A stretch of DNA of 64,000 nucleotides from Tetradesmus obliquus (Eukaryota > Chlorophyta > Chlorophyceae > Sphaeropleales > Scenedesmaceae). Below, one piece after another: positions 12,701 to 24,096 of the stretch; the first letter of the stretch is position 1, and every line of letters begins with the position of its first letter. The translations under genes were made by a program, and so were the position numbers. Under the pieces are notes generated by a model. It saw only the letters and a program-made list of their open reading frames with translations. It did no database searches and was not told the origin of the DNA. The stretch lies in the NCBI GenBank assembly GCA_030272155.1, contig CP126193.1, forward strand, positions 7,068,001 through 7,132,000. The letters are read 5' to 3'.

Positions 12701-15700
12701 CCAAACCTGGCACCCGGCTGCTGTGTTTGGGCCACAACCATCATCAGCAGCAAGCCAGAGCAGCAACATTGTGGTGTGTGCTCAGCTTCTCGAGCAACAC
12801 ATAACAGCACGTAACAGCATACTGTTTGTATGTGTGTCCTTGCAGGCATCTACGTGCACGGCCCTGCCTCCTGCAGCTCCTGCCAGGCAGCAATTCAGGC
12901 ACGCCTGGGCAGCCGCAGCCACCCAGCAGCAGCAGCAGCAGCAGCAGATCCAGGCAAGGAGTCCGGCACCAGCACAAAGCAGCAGGCCACACCATGCCAC
13001 CACAGCAGCTCAGCAGCAGCAGCAGCACCTGGCAGCCTGCAGCAGCAGCAGCAGCAGCACCAGCCAGGCTCCGCCGACGTCCTGACAGCCAGCCAGCAGC
13101 AGCCGCAATCATTAGCCGGCTTCCCCAAGCAGCGTCACTTTGCACCAACCACAAAACTGCAGCGTGGCGTGCTGCGCACCAACTGTATTGACTGCCTAGA
13201 CAGGACCAATGTAGCGCAGTTTGCATATGGCCTTGCTGCTTTTGGGGCGCAGCTGGCAGCGTTGGGTGCGTTGGGGGAGGAAGAGGGTGGCGTGGACAGT
13301 GACAGCAGCATTGCGCTGCAGCTGATGGAGATGTATGAAGGCATGGGGCACACCGTCGCACTGCAGGTAGGCTTGAAATGATTGTCCGCATATTGGGGGT
13401 TTTGTGCTGGTCTTGCTGCCTTTGGGGCCCAGCTGGCAGCGTTTGGGGTGCTTGTGGATGAGGAGGGAGGTGTTGACAGTGACAGCAGCATTGCACTGCA
13501 GCTGATGGAGATGTACGAAGGCATGGGGCACACAGTTGCGCTGCAGGTAGGCTTGAAAGGTTGTGTTTTCAGGCTCGGAAATCGTACTTTGGTGTACAGA
13601 ATTAGGTTTTTGTGCTGGCCTGGCTGCGTTTGGGGCACAGCTGGCAGCGCTGGGTGTGTTGGGGGAGGAGGAGGGAGGTGTTGACAGTGACAGCAGCATT
13701 GCACTGCAGCTGATGGAGATGTACGAAGGCATGGGGCACACAGTTGCGCTGCAGGTAGGCTTGAAAGGTTGTGTTTTCAGGCTCGGAAATCGTACTTTGG
13801 TGTACAGAATTAGGTTTTTGTGCTGGCCTGGCTGCGTCTGGGGCACAGCTGGCAGCGCTGGGTGTGTTGGGGGAGGAGGAGGGTGGCGTGGACAGTGACA
13901 GCAGCATTGCACTGCAGCTGATGGAGATGTACGAAGGCATGGGGCACACCGTCGCACTGCAGGTAGGCTTGAGATGAGTGTCCGCACATTGGTTTTTGTG
14001 CTGGCCTGGCTGCTTTTGGGGCGCAGCTGGCAGCGCTGGGTGTGTTGGGGGGAGGAAGCGGGTGGCGTGGACAGTGACAGCAGCATCGCACTGCAGCTGA
14101 TGGAGATGTACGAAGGCATGGGGCACACCGTAGCACTGCAGGTGAGCTATTTTGATTGTATTTTGGGGCTTGGCATCCGTGAATTTGTGCACACAGAAAT
14201 CAGGTTTCTTGTGCTGGCCTGGCTGCTTTTGGGGCGCAGCTGGCAGCGCTGGGTGTGTTGCGGGAGGAAGAAGGTGGCGTGGACAGTGACAGCAGCATTG
14301 CGCTGCAGCTGATGGAGATGTACGAAGGCATGGGGCACACCGTCGCACTGCAGGTAGGCCTGTATAAACTGGGTTGATGTGCCTTTCTACTGGGGTTGCT
14401 GTGCTTTTCTACTGGGGTTGCTGTGGCTTTGTCAGCTGATGAAGATGTATGAAGGCATGGGGGCACACAGTTGCGCTGCAGGTGAGGCACACGCTCATTG
14501 TGTTTGAGCGGTGATCTTCGTGTCTCCTGTGCTCCTTCTTGGCTGTGAGTGAAGTATCAATGCGTCACTGTCACCTTATCGGATGTCGGAGGACAAGTGG
14601 CTCAGCGCGGCTGCTATAACTGAGGGTTTCTTTTTGTGCGCTTCTCGATTACCTCCACGTCACTGGCTTCACCTGTAAGTGCGGAGCAGCCGTTGCTGGC
14701 TGCAATGTCACAGCATCATGCGCAGTTAGGAAGAGTCTGCTGATGCCATCAGGACACTGTGAGCGTGTGGTCCAGTTCCTCCAATGCAGCTGTGACCTGG
14801 ACAACAAACAAGGTTCTATGCGACTGCCCGCTCACCCTGCCCTCAACCTGCCACCTGACTTCCTGTCGGTCACCGCCGCTGCTGCTGCTGCCTGCAGTAT
14901 GGAGGCAGCGAGGCGCATGCCGCGTTCTTCCAGAAGAAGCGTGGCGAGTGGGAGGCCACCACACAGTCACGGGACCTCATGACTTCCATCAGGTGGGTAG
15001 CTTTTCAACAGCCTGTGTGACACGGCAGATGATCACTTGCTGTTGAAGACAGCGACAGCGCCTACATGGACGCCTCAAAGCAGGACGCCATCGAACCGAC
15101 CTTACTCGACACCCTCACCTGCATGTATATGTTTCTGTTCGTTTTTCTGTTGTTGCACCGCAGGCGCTTCTACAGCAACGCATACACTGACGCTGAGAAG
15201 CAGGACGCCATCAACCTGTTCCTGGGCAACTTTGTGCCCAGCCCCGCAGCGCCGCCGCTGTGGGAGCTCAGCGACGACTACTACCTGCACAGCGGTGAGC
15301 AGGGCTTGTGCAGTTCTGACCTTGCGGCCAGATTACTGTCAAAGCGGCTTGGTTCGTGTTAACACGTGGTGCAGGTTCACGGCGATTGATCCATACATCA
15401 TACAGTGCAAAGCTCAAGAGCAGTTGGTTCAGAGCACCTGCACAGGCCAGCAGCAGGAGTGGAGTCTTGTTGGAGACTTCACTGCATTATGGTTGTAGCA
15501 TGCAAGCGCTGTGGGAGCTCAGCGACGACTACTACCTGCACAGCGTTGAGCGCCGGGGCTGTATACTTCCAGTTTTAGAGGGCCAGATCACGGTATGAAG
15601 CCTTGATTCATGCTTTGATGATGTACTGCACTGGCAGGCAGCAGGAGCAGATGTTAGGATGCCCATGCATGGGCGCACCTACACCCATCCAGGGATGGCT

Positions 15701-18700
15701 TTGCATGCTGCAGTCTTTGTTGCAGCTCATGGTATTCATGTTGCTGTCGTGTGCCCGCAGATGCTGCCATCCGCTACAGCCAGCTACTGCCAGCGCCAGC
15801 AGCAGCAGCAGCAGCGCCGCCGCCGGCTGGCTCCACCATGACTGCAGGGGGCCGCAACGCCCCTGTGATCATTCGGCAATTGTCAGCGACAACGCTGCCG
15901 CCTACTGCATTCGGATTCGGCAGCAATGTCAGCAGCGCTGCCGCAGCAGCACTTGCGCAGGCCGCGTCAGGCCCATCATCTGCTGCTGCAGCAGCGGCAC
16001 ACACTGCTGGCAGCCCTAGCCCAGGTGCTGCATGGATCAGCGGCAGCAGCGGCAACGGCAGCGGCAGCAACTACAGCAGCAACAGCCCGTTTGCGGCGCC
16101 TGCTGCAAACTATGCAGCTGCTGCAGCTGCCAGTGGCATACGGGCCATCAGCAGCCGGCCCAACAACAGCAGCAGCAGCAGCAATGCGGCAGGTAGGGTC
16201 AGCACGCCGCTGCTGCCGCTAACTTTCTCAGATGGCATTTCATTAGATGCTAGCGAGGCAGAAAGCAGCCCAAATGCTGCAGATGGTGCTTTCAACTTCA
16301 AGCATGTCTTCCAACAGATGATGTCAGCAGCTGATACAGTGCCAAGCGCTCCAACAGAGCAGCACAGCAACCTTGTAAGTTTTGATAATGTGCTTGCAAA
16401 GCTCCCCCGCAACAGGCCGGTGCGGCTGTACCCTGTTACAGCCAGAAATAACGGTGTTATGTGGGAGGCCGTGCAGCAGGCGTTTGCATTCTTCAGCACA
16501 GCAGATGGCGTGGCAGATGGGGCAGCTGCTGGCAGCTCTGCAGGCGCTGTTGCTGCTGCTGCTGCTGCTGCATCGCCTGCTGCTGCTGGATCATCCATCC
16601 AGAGTTTAGATCTGACGCAGCAGGCAGCTAGGCGCCTGCAACAGCAGGCGCCTGACAGCCCCGCAATCGCAGGCAGCAGCAGCGCGGGCATTGCACAATC
16701 AGCAGCAGCAGCAGGTGCGGCTCCAGGCCTTACAGCTGGCTGGGCTTCTCCTGCTGCTGCTGCTGCTGCTGCTGACTCAGCAGCTCAAATCAGCGGCAGT
16801 AGCATCAGCAGCAGCAGCTTTGGAGCTACCTCAGCAGCAGTAGCAGCAGGCATGGTGTCAGTAGACCGGCTCAGCATGGAGTCTCCCAGTGCAGGGGCCG
16901 CCAAGGCAGCTGCAGCAGCTGCTGCTGCATTCAGTGTGATTGGCAGTAGCTTGGGTGCAGCAGCAGGGCTGCGGTCTCCACCTGGGCCTGCTGTGTCTGG
17001 CTTGAATGACATATTAGAGATCCGCACTGATGTGCAGCCGGTGCGCATGATCAGCCAGCCACACAAGCCGCCACTGGTGAGTGCTTTTGAGGTTGTAAGC
17101 ATAAGAATGCTTGTTACAGTTGGTGTCAAGCGAAGACACTTGCAAACTGCAATGCAAGGCCACCACCAGACGAAGCTCTGCGCACAGCAGGCATTCCAAC
17201 TCATCACAACTGTCAACTTGATAGAGCACCAGCTGCATGTGCCAGCGCATGATCAGCCAGCCACACAAGCCGCCACTGGTGAGAGCTTTTGCGCATAACA
17301 TGTATTCTTATCAAAAGACTGTCAACTTGATAGAGCACCAGCTGCATATGCCAGCTACAGCACATGATCAGCCAGCCACACAAGCCGCCACTGGTGAGTG
17401 CTGTTGTGCAGAACAGGCATCTTAACTCATCAAGGCTGTGGACTTGATGAAGCACCAGTTGCATGTGCCAGCTGAAGCGCATGATCACCCAGCCTCACAA
17501 GCCGCCACTGGTGAGTGCTTTTGCGCACAACAGGGTATACTAATCAAAAGATTGCCAACTTGACAGGACACCAGCTGCATGCGTGAGCCACAGCACATGA
17601 TCATCTCTTTGACCACTGCTAATGCTGCCTCTGTTACTCTGCACGCCATTGGGCCGCCAGGTCCTGGCAGAACCCCACTCAATGCCTCTAGCCAGCTGTT
17701 TAAATAGCCTGTTTGACAATTGCTGCTGCTGTTGCTTCTGTGATTGTGCAGGCCATTGGGCCGCAAGCGCCAGTCAGAGCCTTATGCAATGCCTCAGGCC
17801 AGTTGTTCGACCACTGCTGATCCTGTATATTCTGCTACACTGCAGGCCAATGGGCCGCAAGGGCCAGTCAGTCAATGCCTCTGACCAGCTGTTTGACAAG
17901 CTGTTTGACCGGTTGTTGACCACTGCTGGTTCTGTTGCTTCTGTCACTGTGCAGGCCATCACGCTGCAAGGGCCAGTCAGGGCCTCAGTCAACGCCTCTG
18001 GCCAGCTGTTTATATAGCCTGTTTGACCATCGCTGCTCTGTTGCTTCTGTGATTGTGCAGGCCATCGGGCCGCAAGGGCCAGTCAGAGCCTTGTGCAATG
18101 CCTTCAACATGATGATGATGACTCAATGCCTCTGGCCTGCTGTTTGAATAGCCTGTTTGACCACTGCTGGTTCTGTTGCTTCTGTGATTGTGCAGGCCAT
18201 CGGGCCACAAGGGCCAGTCAGGGCCTCACCAGCGCGGCTGGATGCAACCTTGGACGAACTTATGTGGAGCCAGTTCGGCATCAGTGTCAGCAGCCAGCAG
18301 CAGCAGCAGCAGCAGCGGCTGTCGGTCTCCACTGCACCACCCAGCAGCAGCCAGGCCAGCGGTTTAGGGTTTCCTGGGGCGCAGCCGCACAGCCCTGGTG
18401 CTGAACCCCAGGGTGTAGCGGATAGGGTTTGGGGGACGCTCGGGGTCGTGATGCGGGGAGCCGGTATGAGTGGCAAAGGCAGCAGTTCTGTGGCAGGGGG
18501 TGCAAGTGGCAGCAGTAGGGCTGCAGGTGTTGCAATGTCACCCCTCAATGATATCCTGCAGATTGAGAGGCAGAGTGACGCTGGCAGTCCTGCTACTGCT
18601 GCTGCTGCAGCTGGCAGCAGCCAGGCTGCTGAAGCTGTCAACAATAGCAGCAGCAGCAGGGATGCTGCTACTGAAGTGCAGTCGAGCTCTTGCCGGCCAG

Positions 18701-18839
18701 GCATTGGGCGTGTCACATTTGCAGCTGCCGCTACCTCAGCAGCCGGCAGAGCATGTGCTGGCGCTGCTGCTGCTGCCAACCAGGTGCACATCCAGTCGAC
18801 AATGTCGCTGCCGCTGTCACCACGTGCAAGCACTGGTGG

Positions 18840-18880
<41 letters not shown>

Positions 18881-19071
18881 GTGAGTCAGCAGCAAGTGAC
18901 ACAGAGTGGGTGGTGCTGGACGGCCATGCAGTGCCATATGCACGCAGCGAGCTGCTGCAGCAGCAGCAGCAGCAGCAGCAGCAGCCGGATACGCCAGATA
19001 CCGCTGCCTCGGCTGCTAGCGCTTCCACAATGTGGCACAGCCCTTTCAAGAAGAGCAGACGACAACTGGCA

Positions 19072-19105
<34 letters not shown>

Positions 19106-19743
19106 TACCGCAGCAACGGCAGGTGCAGCAGGGTAGGCAGAAGCAACAGCTGGATGATGCAGAGTATGGCTTCCCTTTCAACTTCCCAGGCATGCAGCAG
19201 TCGGATGCTGCAGCAGCAGCAGCAAGCGCGGCAGCAGCAGCGCGGGAGGAGGCGCAGCAGGCAGCAGCAGCAGCGCGGCTGCGGCGGCAGCAGCAGCGGC
19301 GCTGGAGGAGCATGCGCAGCATGATTGCGCCAATTGATGCAGCAGCTGCTGCGGCAGCCTTTGGCCTGCACGCTGGAACGGCAGCAAGGCTCCCAGCGCA
19401 ACAGCAGCAGCAGCAGCAGTCATTAGGCGCAAGTGGCAGCAGCAGCAGCAGCAGCAGCAGCAGTGGCAGTTGGCAGTCAAGTGCTGATGTGGCGGTGCCC
19501 ACACTGCAAAGCTGGGCAGCCAATGCAGAAGATGCTGGCATGGCGCCTGAGGTTCAGGCGCTCTGGTGGGGTTTAGGGGACATGTACGAGGTTTGGGCTG
19601 TAGCACAGCAAGGCAGCAGTGAGGCTTACGCCCGCTACTGCCGGGCGCTGCAGCAGTTGCTAGATGAGGGCAGCTGCAGCCAGCTGCAGAGCTGGTATGA
19701 TCAGCAGCAGTTCAGGCTGCCAGTTGTCATTGGCGCGGTTTGA
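6744..19743 (+). CDS. SAC-domain phosphoinositide phosphatase, FIG4 / plant SAC1-5 type
   Basis: Fourteen exons: 6744-6992, 7406-7493, 8041-8140, 8410-8761, 9817-10008, 10533-10628, 10858-10943, 11694-11791, 12205-12288, 12846-13366, 14898-14992, 15164-15294, 15761-17076, 18196-19743. They total 4956 nt (1651 residues) and every junction is phase-consistent. In order: [85 protein letters not shown], then the CX5R catalytic motif [12 protein letters not shown] (Cys562, Arg568), then [12 protein letters not shown] and [12 protein letters not shown]. This is the FIG4/plant SAC layout. Relatives remove the 5-phosphate from PI(3,5)P2 on endosome and vacuole membranes. The SAC core ends near residue 700; the other roughly 950 residues are Ala/Ser/Gln-rich and low complexity except a short helical tail at the very end. 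Ten of 13 introns carry copies of flanking exon edges. Confidence 0.88.
7769..8090 (+). repeat. Four copies of the start of SAC exon 3, three in the intron
   Basis: Each copy has a CTGCAG acceptor, then GGCACAAGGTGTACCGCATT-like sequence, then AGAGACCTGCCTCATC. Copies start near 7769, 7867, 7945 and 8041. Only the last runs on into the rest of the exon and its donor at 8141, so it is taken as the genuine one. The others present competing acceptors followed by about 45 bp of coding sequence. Confidence 0.9.
8716..9440 (+). repeat. Donor-bearing minisatellite after SAC exon 4
   Basis: About a dozen units of roughly 40-60 bp built on GTGCAGCGCCAAGTGAGGCA, that is, the last bases of exon 4 plus its GT donor and the first intron bases. 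Units differ by small changes (AGGTGAGG, AAGTGAGG, GAGTGAGG). A longer copy of the exon end, GGACGCTGCCGCTGGTGCGT and onward with donor, closes the array at 9390-9436. Confidence 0.88.
9669..9716 (+). repeat. Partial copy of SAC exon 5 start
   Basis: A TTCAG acceptor followed by GTATCCGTGTTTGGCCGCGC and the next 25 or so bases repeats the true exon start at 9817. It breaks off after the codons for TLLA. Confidence 0.88.
10186..10275 (+). repeat. Copy of SAC exon 5 end with donor
   Basis: It repeats 9925-10010, from AATGAGGTGGAGAGCGAGCA through CCGCTGTGGTC to GCGCAG and the GTGCGTG donor, with a handful of differences. It sits inside the following intron. Confidence 0.9.
11003..11760 (+). repeat. 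Copies of SAC exon 7 end and exon 8 start
   Basis: First, 11003-11055 repeats the end of exon 7 (CTGCTGCGCAGCAAGGAGCG with its GTGAGC donor). Then the exon 8 start, GCCGCGCGAGGTG followed by GAGTATGCGGTGGCAGTGGA, occurs at 11220, 11455 and 11694, spaced 235 and 239 bp. Only the third copy is used in the gene model. Confidence 0.9.
11846..11945 (+). repeat. Two degenerate copies of SAC exon 8 end
   Basis: The exon end CAGCACATCGTGTACATCCC plus donor (11764-11795) recurs as CACATTGTGTACATGCCC with a GTGAGC donor near 11846 and as CCCATCGTGTACATCTTC near 11917. They are separated by CAG tracts. Confidence 0.75.
12360..12596 (+). repeat. Copy of SAC exon 9 end, then a 51-bp satellite
   Basis: 12360-12392 repeats the end of exon 9 (GACAACTCAG then GTG). 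It is followed by four near-identical 51-bp units starting at 12402, 12453, 12504 and 12555, each GAGAAAGAGTGAGACAGCAA followed by GATGTTGTGAGACACTCAGT and a short spacer. The last unit is cut short. Confidence 0.9.
13224..14485 (+). repeat. Seven-fold tandem copies of the end of the catalytic SAC exon
   Basis: The parent segment is the end of exon 10 (to 13366), coding [13 protein letters not shown] through [14 protein letters not shown]. Copies end at donors 13546, 13754, 13962, 14141, 14353 and 14481, spaced 180, 208, 208, 179, 212 and 128 bp; the last holds only the final 14 or so codons. The copies have no stop or frameshift within the homologous block. They also repeat intron sequence after the donor. 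Confidence 0.92.
15049..15102 (+). repeat. Diverged copy of SAC exon 12 start
   Basis: Within the intron before exon 12, GCCTACATGGACGCCTCAAA and GCAGGACGCCATCG match the exon segment coding [14 protein letters not shown]. The copy would read [13 protein letters not shown]. Confidence 0.75.
15506..15547 (+). repeat. Copy of SAC exon 12 end
   Basis: GCGCTGTGGGAGCTCAGCGA and the next 20 or so bases repeat 15257-15294 almost exactly. The copy stops at the splice point and is followed by TTGAGC instead of GTGAGC, so its donor is broken. Confidence 0.88.
17041..17520 (+). repeat. Four copies of SAC exon 13 end with donor
   Basis: GCATGATCAGCCAGCCACAC plus AAGCCGCCACTG and a GTGAG donor occurs at the exon end (donor 17077) and again with donors near 17278, 17394 and 17510. 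The units include about 80 bp of intron. Confidence 0.9.
17640..18240 (+). repeat. Six copies of SAC exon 14 start with acceptor
   Basis: GCTTCTGTGATTGTGCAG followed by GCCATCGGGCCGCAAGGGCC recurs at about 100-bp spacing near 17646, 17751, 17846, 17957, 18061 and 18196. The last is the true exon start. The first has a damaged acceptor (CTGCAC). Confidence 0.9.
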
Positions 19744-20309
19744 AGTGTGTGCTGCTGGTGCATATGGCAACGGCAGTGTACAGATGTGGCAAGTATTTGG
19801 CAATTTTTGGACCTGAGTTGCAGACGTTTGCCCGTACGTGTGCTATTTTAGGCAAAATGTGCCCACCCCAACAGTCCTGGCTACTAGGGTTGTAGTATCC
19901 TTCCTCGTGTCAGCAGTGTGAGTGCTAAAGCCAGACATTCAAAGGTACTGGGAGTGTATATTAGCATTGGTTCGTAGTTGGAAAGCAACGCTAGTGCAGG
20001 AGTCTGGCATGCGTGCCTATGACGTACAGAGTTCGCTAGCTCAAATGTTGGACCGGCTGAATCTTGTAGTTGTCTACTGCGGATCTACCTGAAACCACTT
20101 CCATGAAATACATGTGGTGGTTCTGCTGCTGGGCGCTTGCCTAGTTGAATATGCCCTGGTGATGCCAGCAGCGCCTGTGCGAGAAAAACAGGACACAATT
20201 GCACCCCCAGGGTACTAGCGGCAACAACACATAAGACAAAAGGAAACAACAGACTGGTTACAGTAGAGTTTACCAGCGGGTCTGTAACTCTTGACCACTT
20301 TGGGTCCGG
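19744..20309. other. Intergenic stretch between SAC and EEP genes
   Basis: About 570 bp holding the SAC 3' UTR and the upstream region of the next gene on the same strand. No further gene seen. Confidence 0.6.
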
Positions 20310-23300
20310 ATGAGTGGCCCTACTGGGGTCATAGCCCGGCGTGTAGTAGCGATCGCTGCTCAGCAAGTAGCTAAGCAAGTTCACCATCAAGTACTTACAC
20401 CGTTGTTGGTGCCACCAGCTGTCTTCTTCACCAGTCAGCGCTGGGCGCTGCTACCTACCCGGGGGACATCCAGGAAGCAACAGCAGAAGCAAGAGCAGCA
20501 ACAGCAATCAGCAGCAGCTCCGGCACCGCCAGGGCTAGGCAAACGTTCGCGGTTCAGGCGTCTGAAGGCCGTAGCAGCAGCTGCAGCGCGCGTGCTTCCC
20601 TGGAGTGCCGCTAGGGGCGCCGCTGCTGTTTTTGCTGCTGCAGCTCAGCTTACCTCGCTGGCTGCCTCAGTCCCTGTCTCTGGCGCTGCTGTTGGAGGCC
20701 TAGCTGTTGGCATAGCAGCAAAAGGGGTTAGGCGCTGGCAGGTAGCTAGGCGCTCAGCCCGCAGAGCCATGGTGACAGTCAACGCAGGCCCAGCAGCAGA
20801 AGTGTCGGTTGTGACCTTCAACATCCGCGGCATAATGGACAGATGGCCCGAGCGGGCGCCGCTGCTGCGGCGGTGCCTCAAACAAGCAGACGCAGATGTG
20901 TTCTGCTTTCAAGAGGTGCTCACTGGTGAGTTGGGGTTTGCTTGCAGGAACAGCAGTGCTGTGCTGGCGCCAACTAGGGTTTCTAGGCGCCTGTCTTGCA
21001 AGTGCCGTGCATGCTGGCGTATGGTGTCTCAGCAGCAACTTTGACCAATCCAGCAGTAGTAACAGCTGCAGCAGCAGCAGTATGCAGCGCAGCAGCATCA
21101 TTCCAATGCACATATGCATTGCATCTGCACGCATTGCACCTGCAGGCATTCCATGTGCACAGCAGCAGCTGCTAGCCTACTGGGTGCATGCGCTTCCACC
21201 TCACATAGTAGCGCAGCCTTGTGCCAAATGCATTCATAGAAAGTGATTGGACCCAACAGCTGCAGCGACTAGCTCGCAGCCTGGCCCCTCTGCACGCTGT
21301 GCTTGCTTCATGACGCCCTGTAACGTAATGTTGTAACATGTCATATGTTACTTTTTGCAGGGGAGTTTGAGCAGGAGCTGCAGCTGCTGGGCCCTGACTA
21401 CCACGTGCACGAGTGCAGGGCGGCGCTGCAGCATTTAAGCGCCAGCAGCCTGCTGGGAGCTGCCTACGTGTCCAGCATCAGGGCACTGCTGCGGTTCGGG
21501 TGAGGCTGCAGGACGCAGCAGCTGGATGGTGGTCACCCAGCAGCCTTTTAGTAACCAGCAGCAGCAGCAGGCCATCACGCATCAAACAATATAATGTATG
21601 CCGCAAAACACATGTACATAAAACTGGGGTCCTAATCACGCTCGCATGCCAGTGGCTCATGAAGCACGCGGTACGAGACATGTCACATATGGCCTTTGCG
21701 CATGGAGTGCTGCCTTCCGTGGCAGACGATTGTGTGTCATTTTCATTACTTCATAGCGTACCTTACGCTGCTGCCTGCAGCTGGACGCGCTCGCTGCTGG
21801 TGTCGCTGCCTGAGTCTGTGGAGGGCTGGCGGGAGCAGCACCAGCTGGCAGGCAACTGGAGCAGGCTGCTCAGGTGAGCGTGGCTGAAAGGCGGTGCTGA
21901 CAGTTGGCGCTGAATTGTGCCTGCACATATATGCGCACAACAGCCACCCACAGCAGCAGCAGCCAGCCTCAGCAGCAGCAATGCACACAGCATCTTCTCT
22001 GTCCTGCGCCAGTGTAGTGCAACACGTGTGTTGCATCAGAGTCACGCCTACCAGCAGCTGCAGTGCAGTTGCAGGCAGCTCTGCCACGCTTAATGTCACG
22101 TTGTCGCGAGCAGTGTTGCTTATGGCGCATGACTTGGTGGTTGCTCTGCGGTAGCCGTCTGCAATTGTCCCGTGTGCGTCGCATGTAGGCCCATCCCTTA
22201 ATCCTTCTCCTCCTTGCTTTTTCATATTCCCTGCAACAGGGACCTGGCCATTGCACCATTCTATGGCAACTCCATAGCTACCAGGTTACCAGCAGCACAG
22301 CTTCAACCACCACAAAGCAGCAACCAGCAGTCCAGCAGCAGCAGCAGCAGTAAGGCTGCAGGCTTAGCAGGCAGCATCGCTGGCTGCTGCAGCAGTGCCA
22401 GCAGCAGTGGAGGCTGGGGCACCAGCAGCTGGGGTAGCAGCTGGGGCGGCAGCAGCAGCAAAGCGGCAGCAGCAGCAGCAGATCTGTTGGTACTAGGGGA
22501 CTTCCGAGCAGCACAACGGGTCTGTGTGCAGCTGCGGCTATCTCCAGCGCCGGGCACAGCTCCACAGCAGCAGCAGCAGCAATTTGATGGCAGCGGCAGT
22601 GCAGTAGAGCACGGCAGTAGCAGCAGCAGCAGCAGTGAGGTGGCGTATGTGTGGCTGGTCAACACGCACCTGGACCATGCAGCAGCAGACATCCGCAAGC
22701 GGCAGGCTCAGGTGGGTGGCAGCTGTGTGGCTTGGGGTCCAAGTGCAGCGTACCTGGTGTGCTTAATAGTTTGAGACCAAAAAAATTTTAATATCAAAAG
22801 CATTGCACAGAACTTGCAGCGCTGTACATGTGACCGCCGCACATCTGGCAGGCCACCTGCGGCTGGATAGATCTGCTTGAGCCATGCTGTGCCATGCTTC
22901 AATCACGGCTCACATTCTCACATCTGCCAAATGCGCCGCATCTGCTACACGTTGCAGGCTATCTGTGCTTGGATGGAGCCGCTCAGGGGCAGCTGCGCAG
23001 GCATCGTGATGACTGGCAACAATTGTCACGTCTGTCACAACTTTTTTACGCAACTGTTATGTAATTGTCACATGACGCAGGCAATTTGCGGCTGGATGGA
23101 GCCGCTGAAGGGCAGCTGCGCAGGCATCGTGATGACTGGCAACAATTGTCACATCTGTCACAACTTTTTTACACAACTGTTATGAATTGTCACATGACGC
23201 AGGCAATTTGCGGCTGGATGGAGCCGCTGAAGGGCAGCTGCGCAGGCATCGTGATGACTGGGGACCTCAATGCACCACCTGATGAGGCACTGCATGCAGC

Positions 23301-24096
23301 CATGGCTGAGGCAGGCTTCCTGTCGGCACACAAGGTGCGCCTGCAACACAGCGCTGAGCCGTGTTGCAATTCAAAGCTGCTCGCACTTCTTGTGAGACAG
23401 TCTGGTTGCCTCCTACTGATGATGTGCCGCGCTGGCAGCACCTGCTATTGTTGTGCGATGGACACAGTCTATAGCATGTTACAATAACCGTGCCTGCTGC
23501 TGCTGCTGCAACAGGCAGCCCACGATTCCGAACCCAGCCACACCTGGCCCTCAGGCATCCAAGCCCTACTAATGACAGCACTCAACGTTGCATGTCCCTA
23601 AACATGCTTCCATACTCCTGCTGCTGCTGCTGCTGTTGCTGCTGAAACAGGCAGCCCACGGATCAGAGCCCAGCCACACCTGGCCCTCAGGCATCCAAGC
23701 CCCTCTGACTATTTCCTGTTTGAACATGATATGTTACATTAATCCTGCCTGCTGCTGCTGCTGCTGTTGCTGCTGCTGCAACAGGCGGCCCACGGCTCCG
23801 AGCCCAGCCACACCTGGCCATCAGGCATCCAAGCTCCTCTGATGGACGAAGGCGAGCCACATTGCGCTGACTATGTGTATGCGTGGCAGGCGCCAGGCTA
23901 CCAGCTGCTGGTCACTGCTGCACAGCTGTGCGGTGATCAGCCCTCTGAACAGGATGCCACGCTGTATCCCAGTGACCACATTGGCATTAAGGTAAAGCTG
24001 CGGGTGGTGGCAAGCAGCAGCAGCAGCGGCGGTGGCAGCGCTGCACAAGGTGATGCTGCTGCTGGAGCAGCGGCAAAGCCTAAAGCTGGGTCCTGA
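20310..24096 (+). CDS. Endonuclease/exonuclease/phosphatase (EEP) family hydrolase
   Basis: Six exons, 20310-20925, 21361-21499, 21781-21873, 22240-22711, 23203-23334 and 23785-24096, join in phase to 587 residues. The EEP (DNase I-like) fold is marked by VSVVTFNIRG (Asn171), CFQEVL (Glu202), NTHLD (424-428), TGDLNAPPDE (Asp461, Asn463) and YPSDH (Asp548, His549), which are the usual metal-binding and catalytic positions. Family members hydrolyse phosphodiesters in nucleic acids, sphingomyelin or phosphoinositides; the substrate here cannot be told. Residues 1-155 are basic and Ala-rich with hydrophobic stretches (90-140), which may be an organelle presequence or membrane anchor. A Ser/Gly-rich insert (about 305-345) interrupts the domain. 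Two introns contain tandem exon-start copies. Confidence 0.85.
22958..23260 (+). repeat. Three copies of EEP exon 5 start
   Basis: A GCAG acceptor, then GCAATTTGCGGCTGGATGGA and GGGCAGCTGCGCAGGCATCG up to ATGACTGG, starts at 22958, 23081 and 23203 (spacing 123 and 122). The first two end in ACTGGCAACAATTGTCAC where the true exon continues with GGGGACCTCAAT. They therefore stop just before the catalytic GDLN codons. Confidence 0.92.
23515..23848 (+). repeat. Three copies of EEP exon 6 start
   Basis: A CTG-rich tract and ACAG acceptor, then GCAGCCCACG and CCCAGCCACACCTGGCC and TCAGGCATCCAAGC, starts at 23515, 23651 and 23785 (spacing 136 and 134). Only the third continues into the YPSDH exon. 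Confidence 0.92.
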
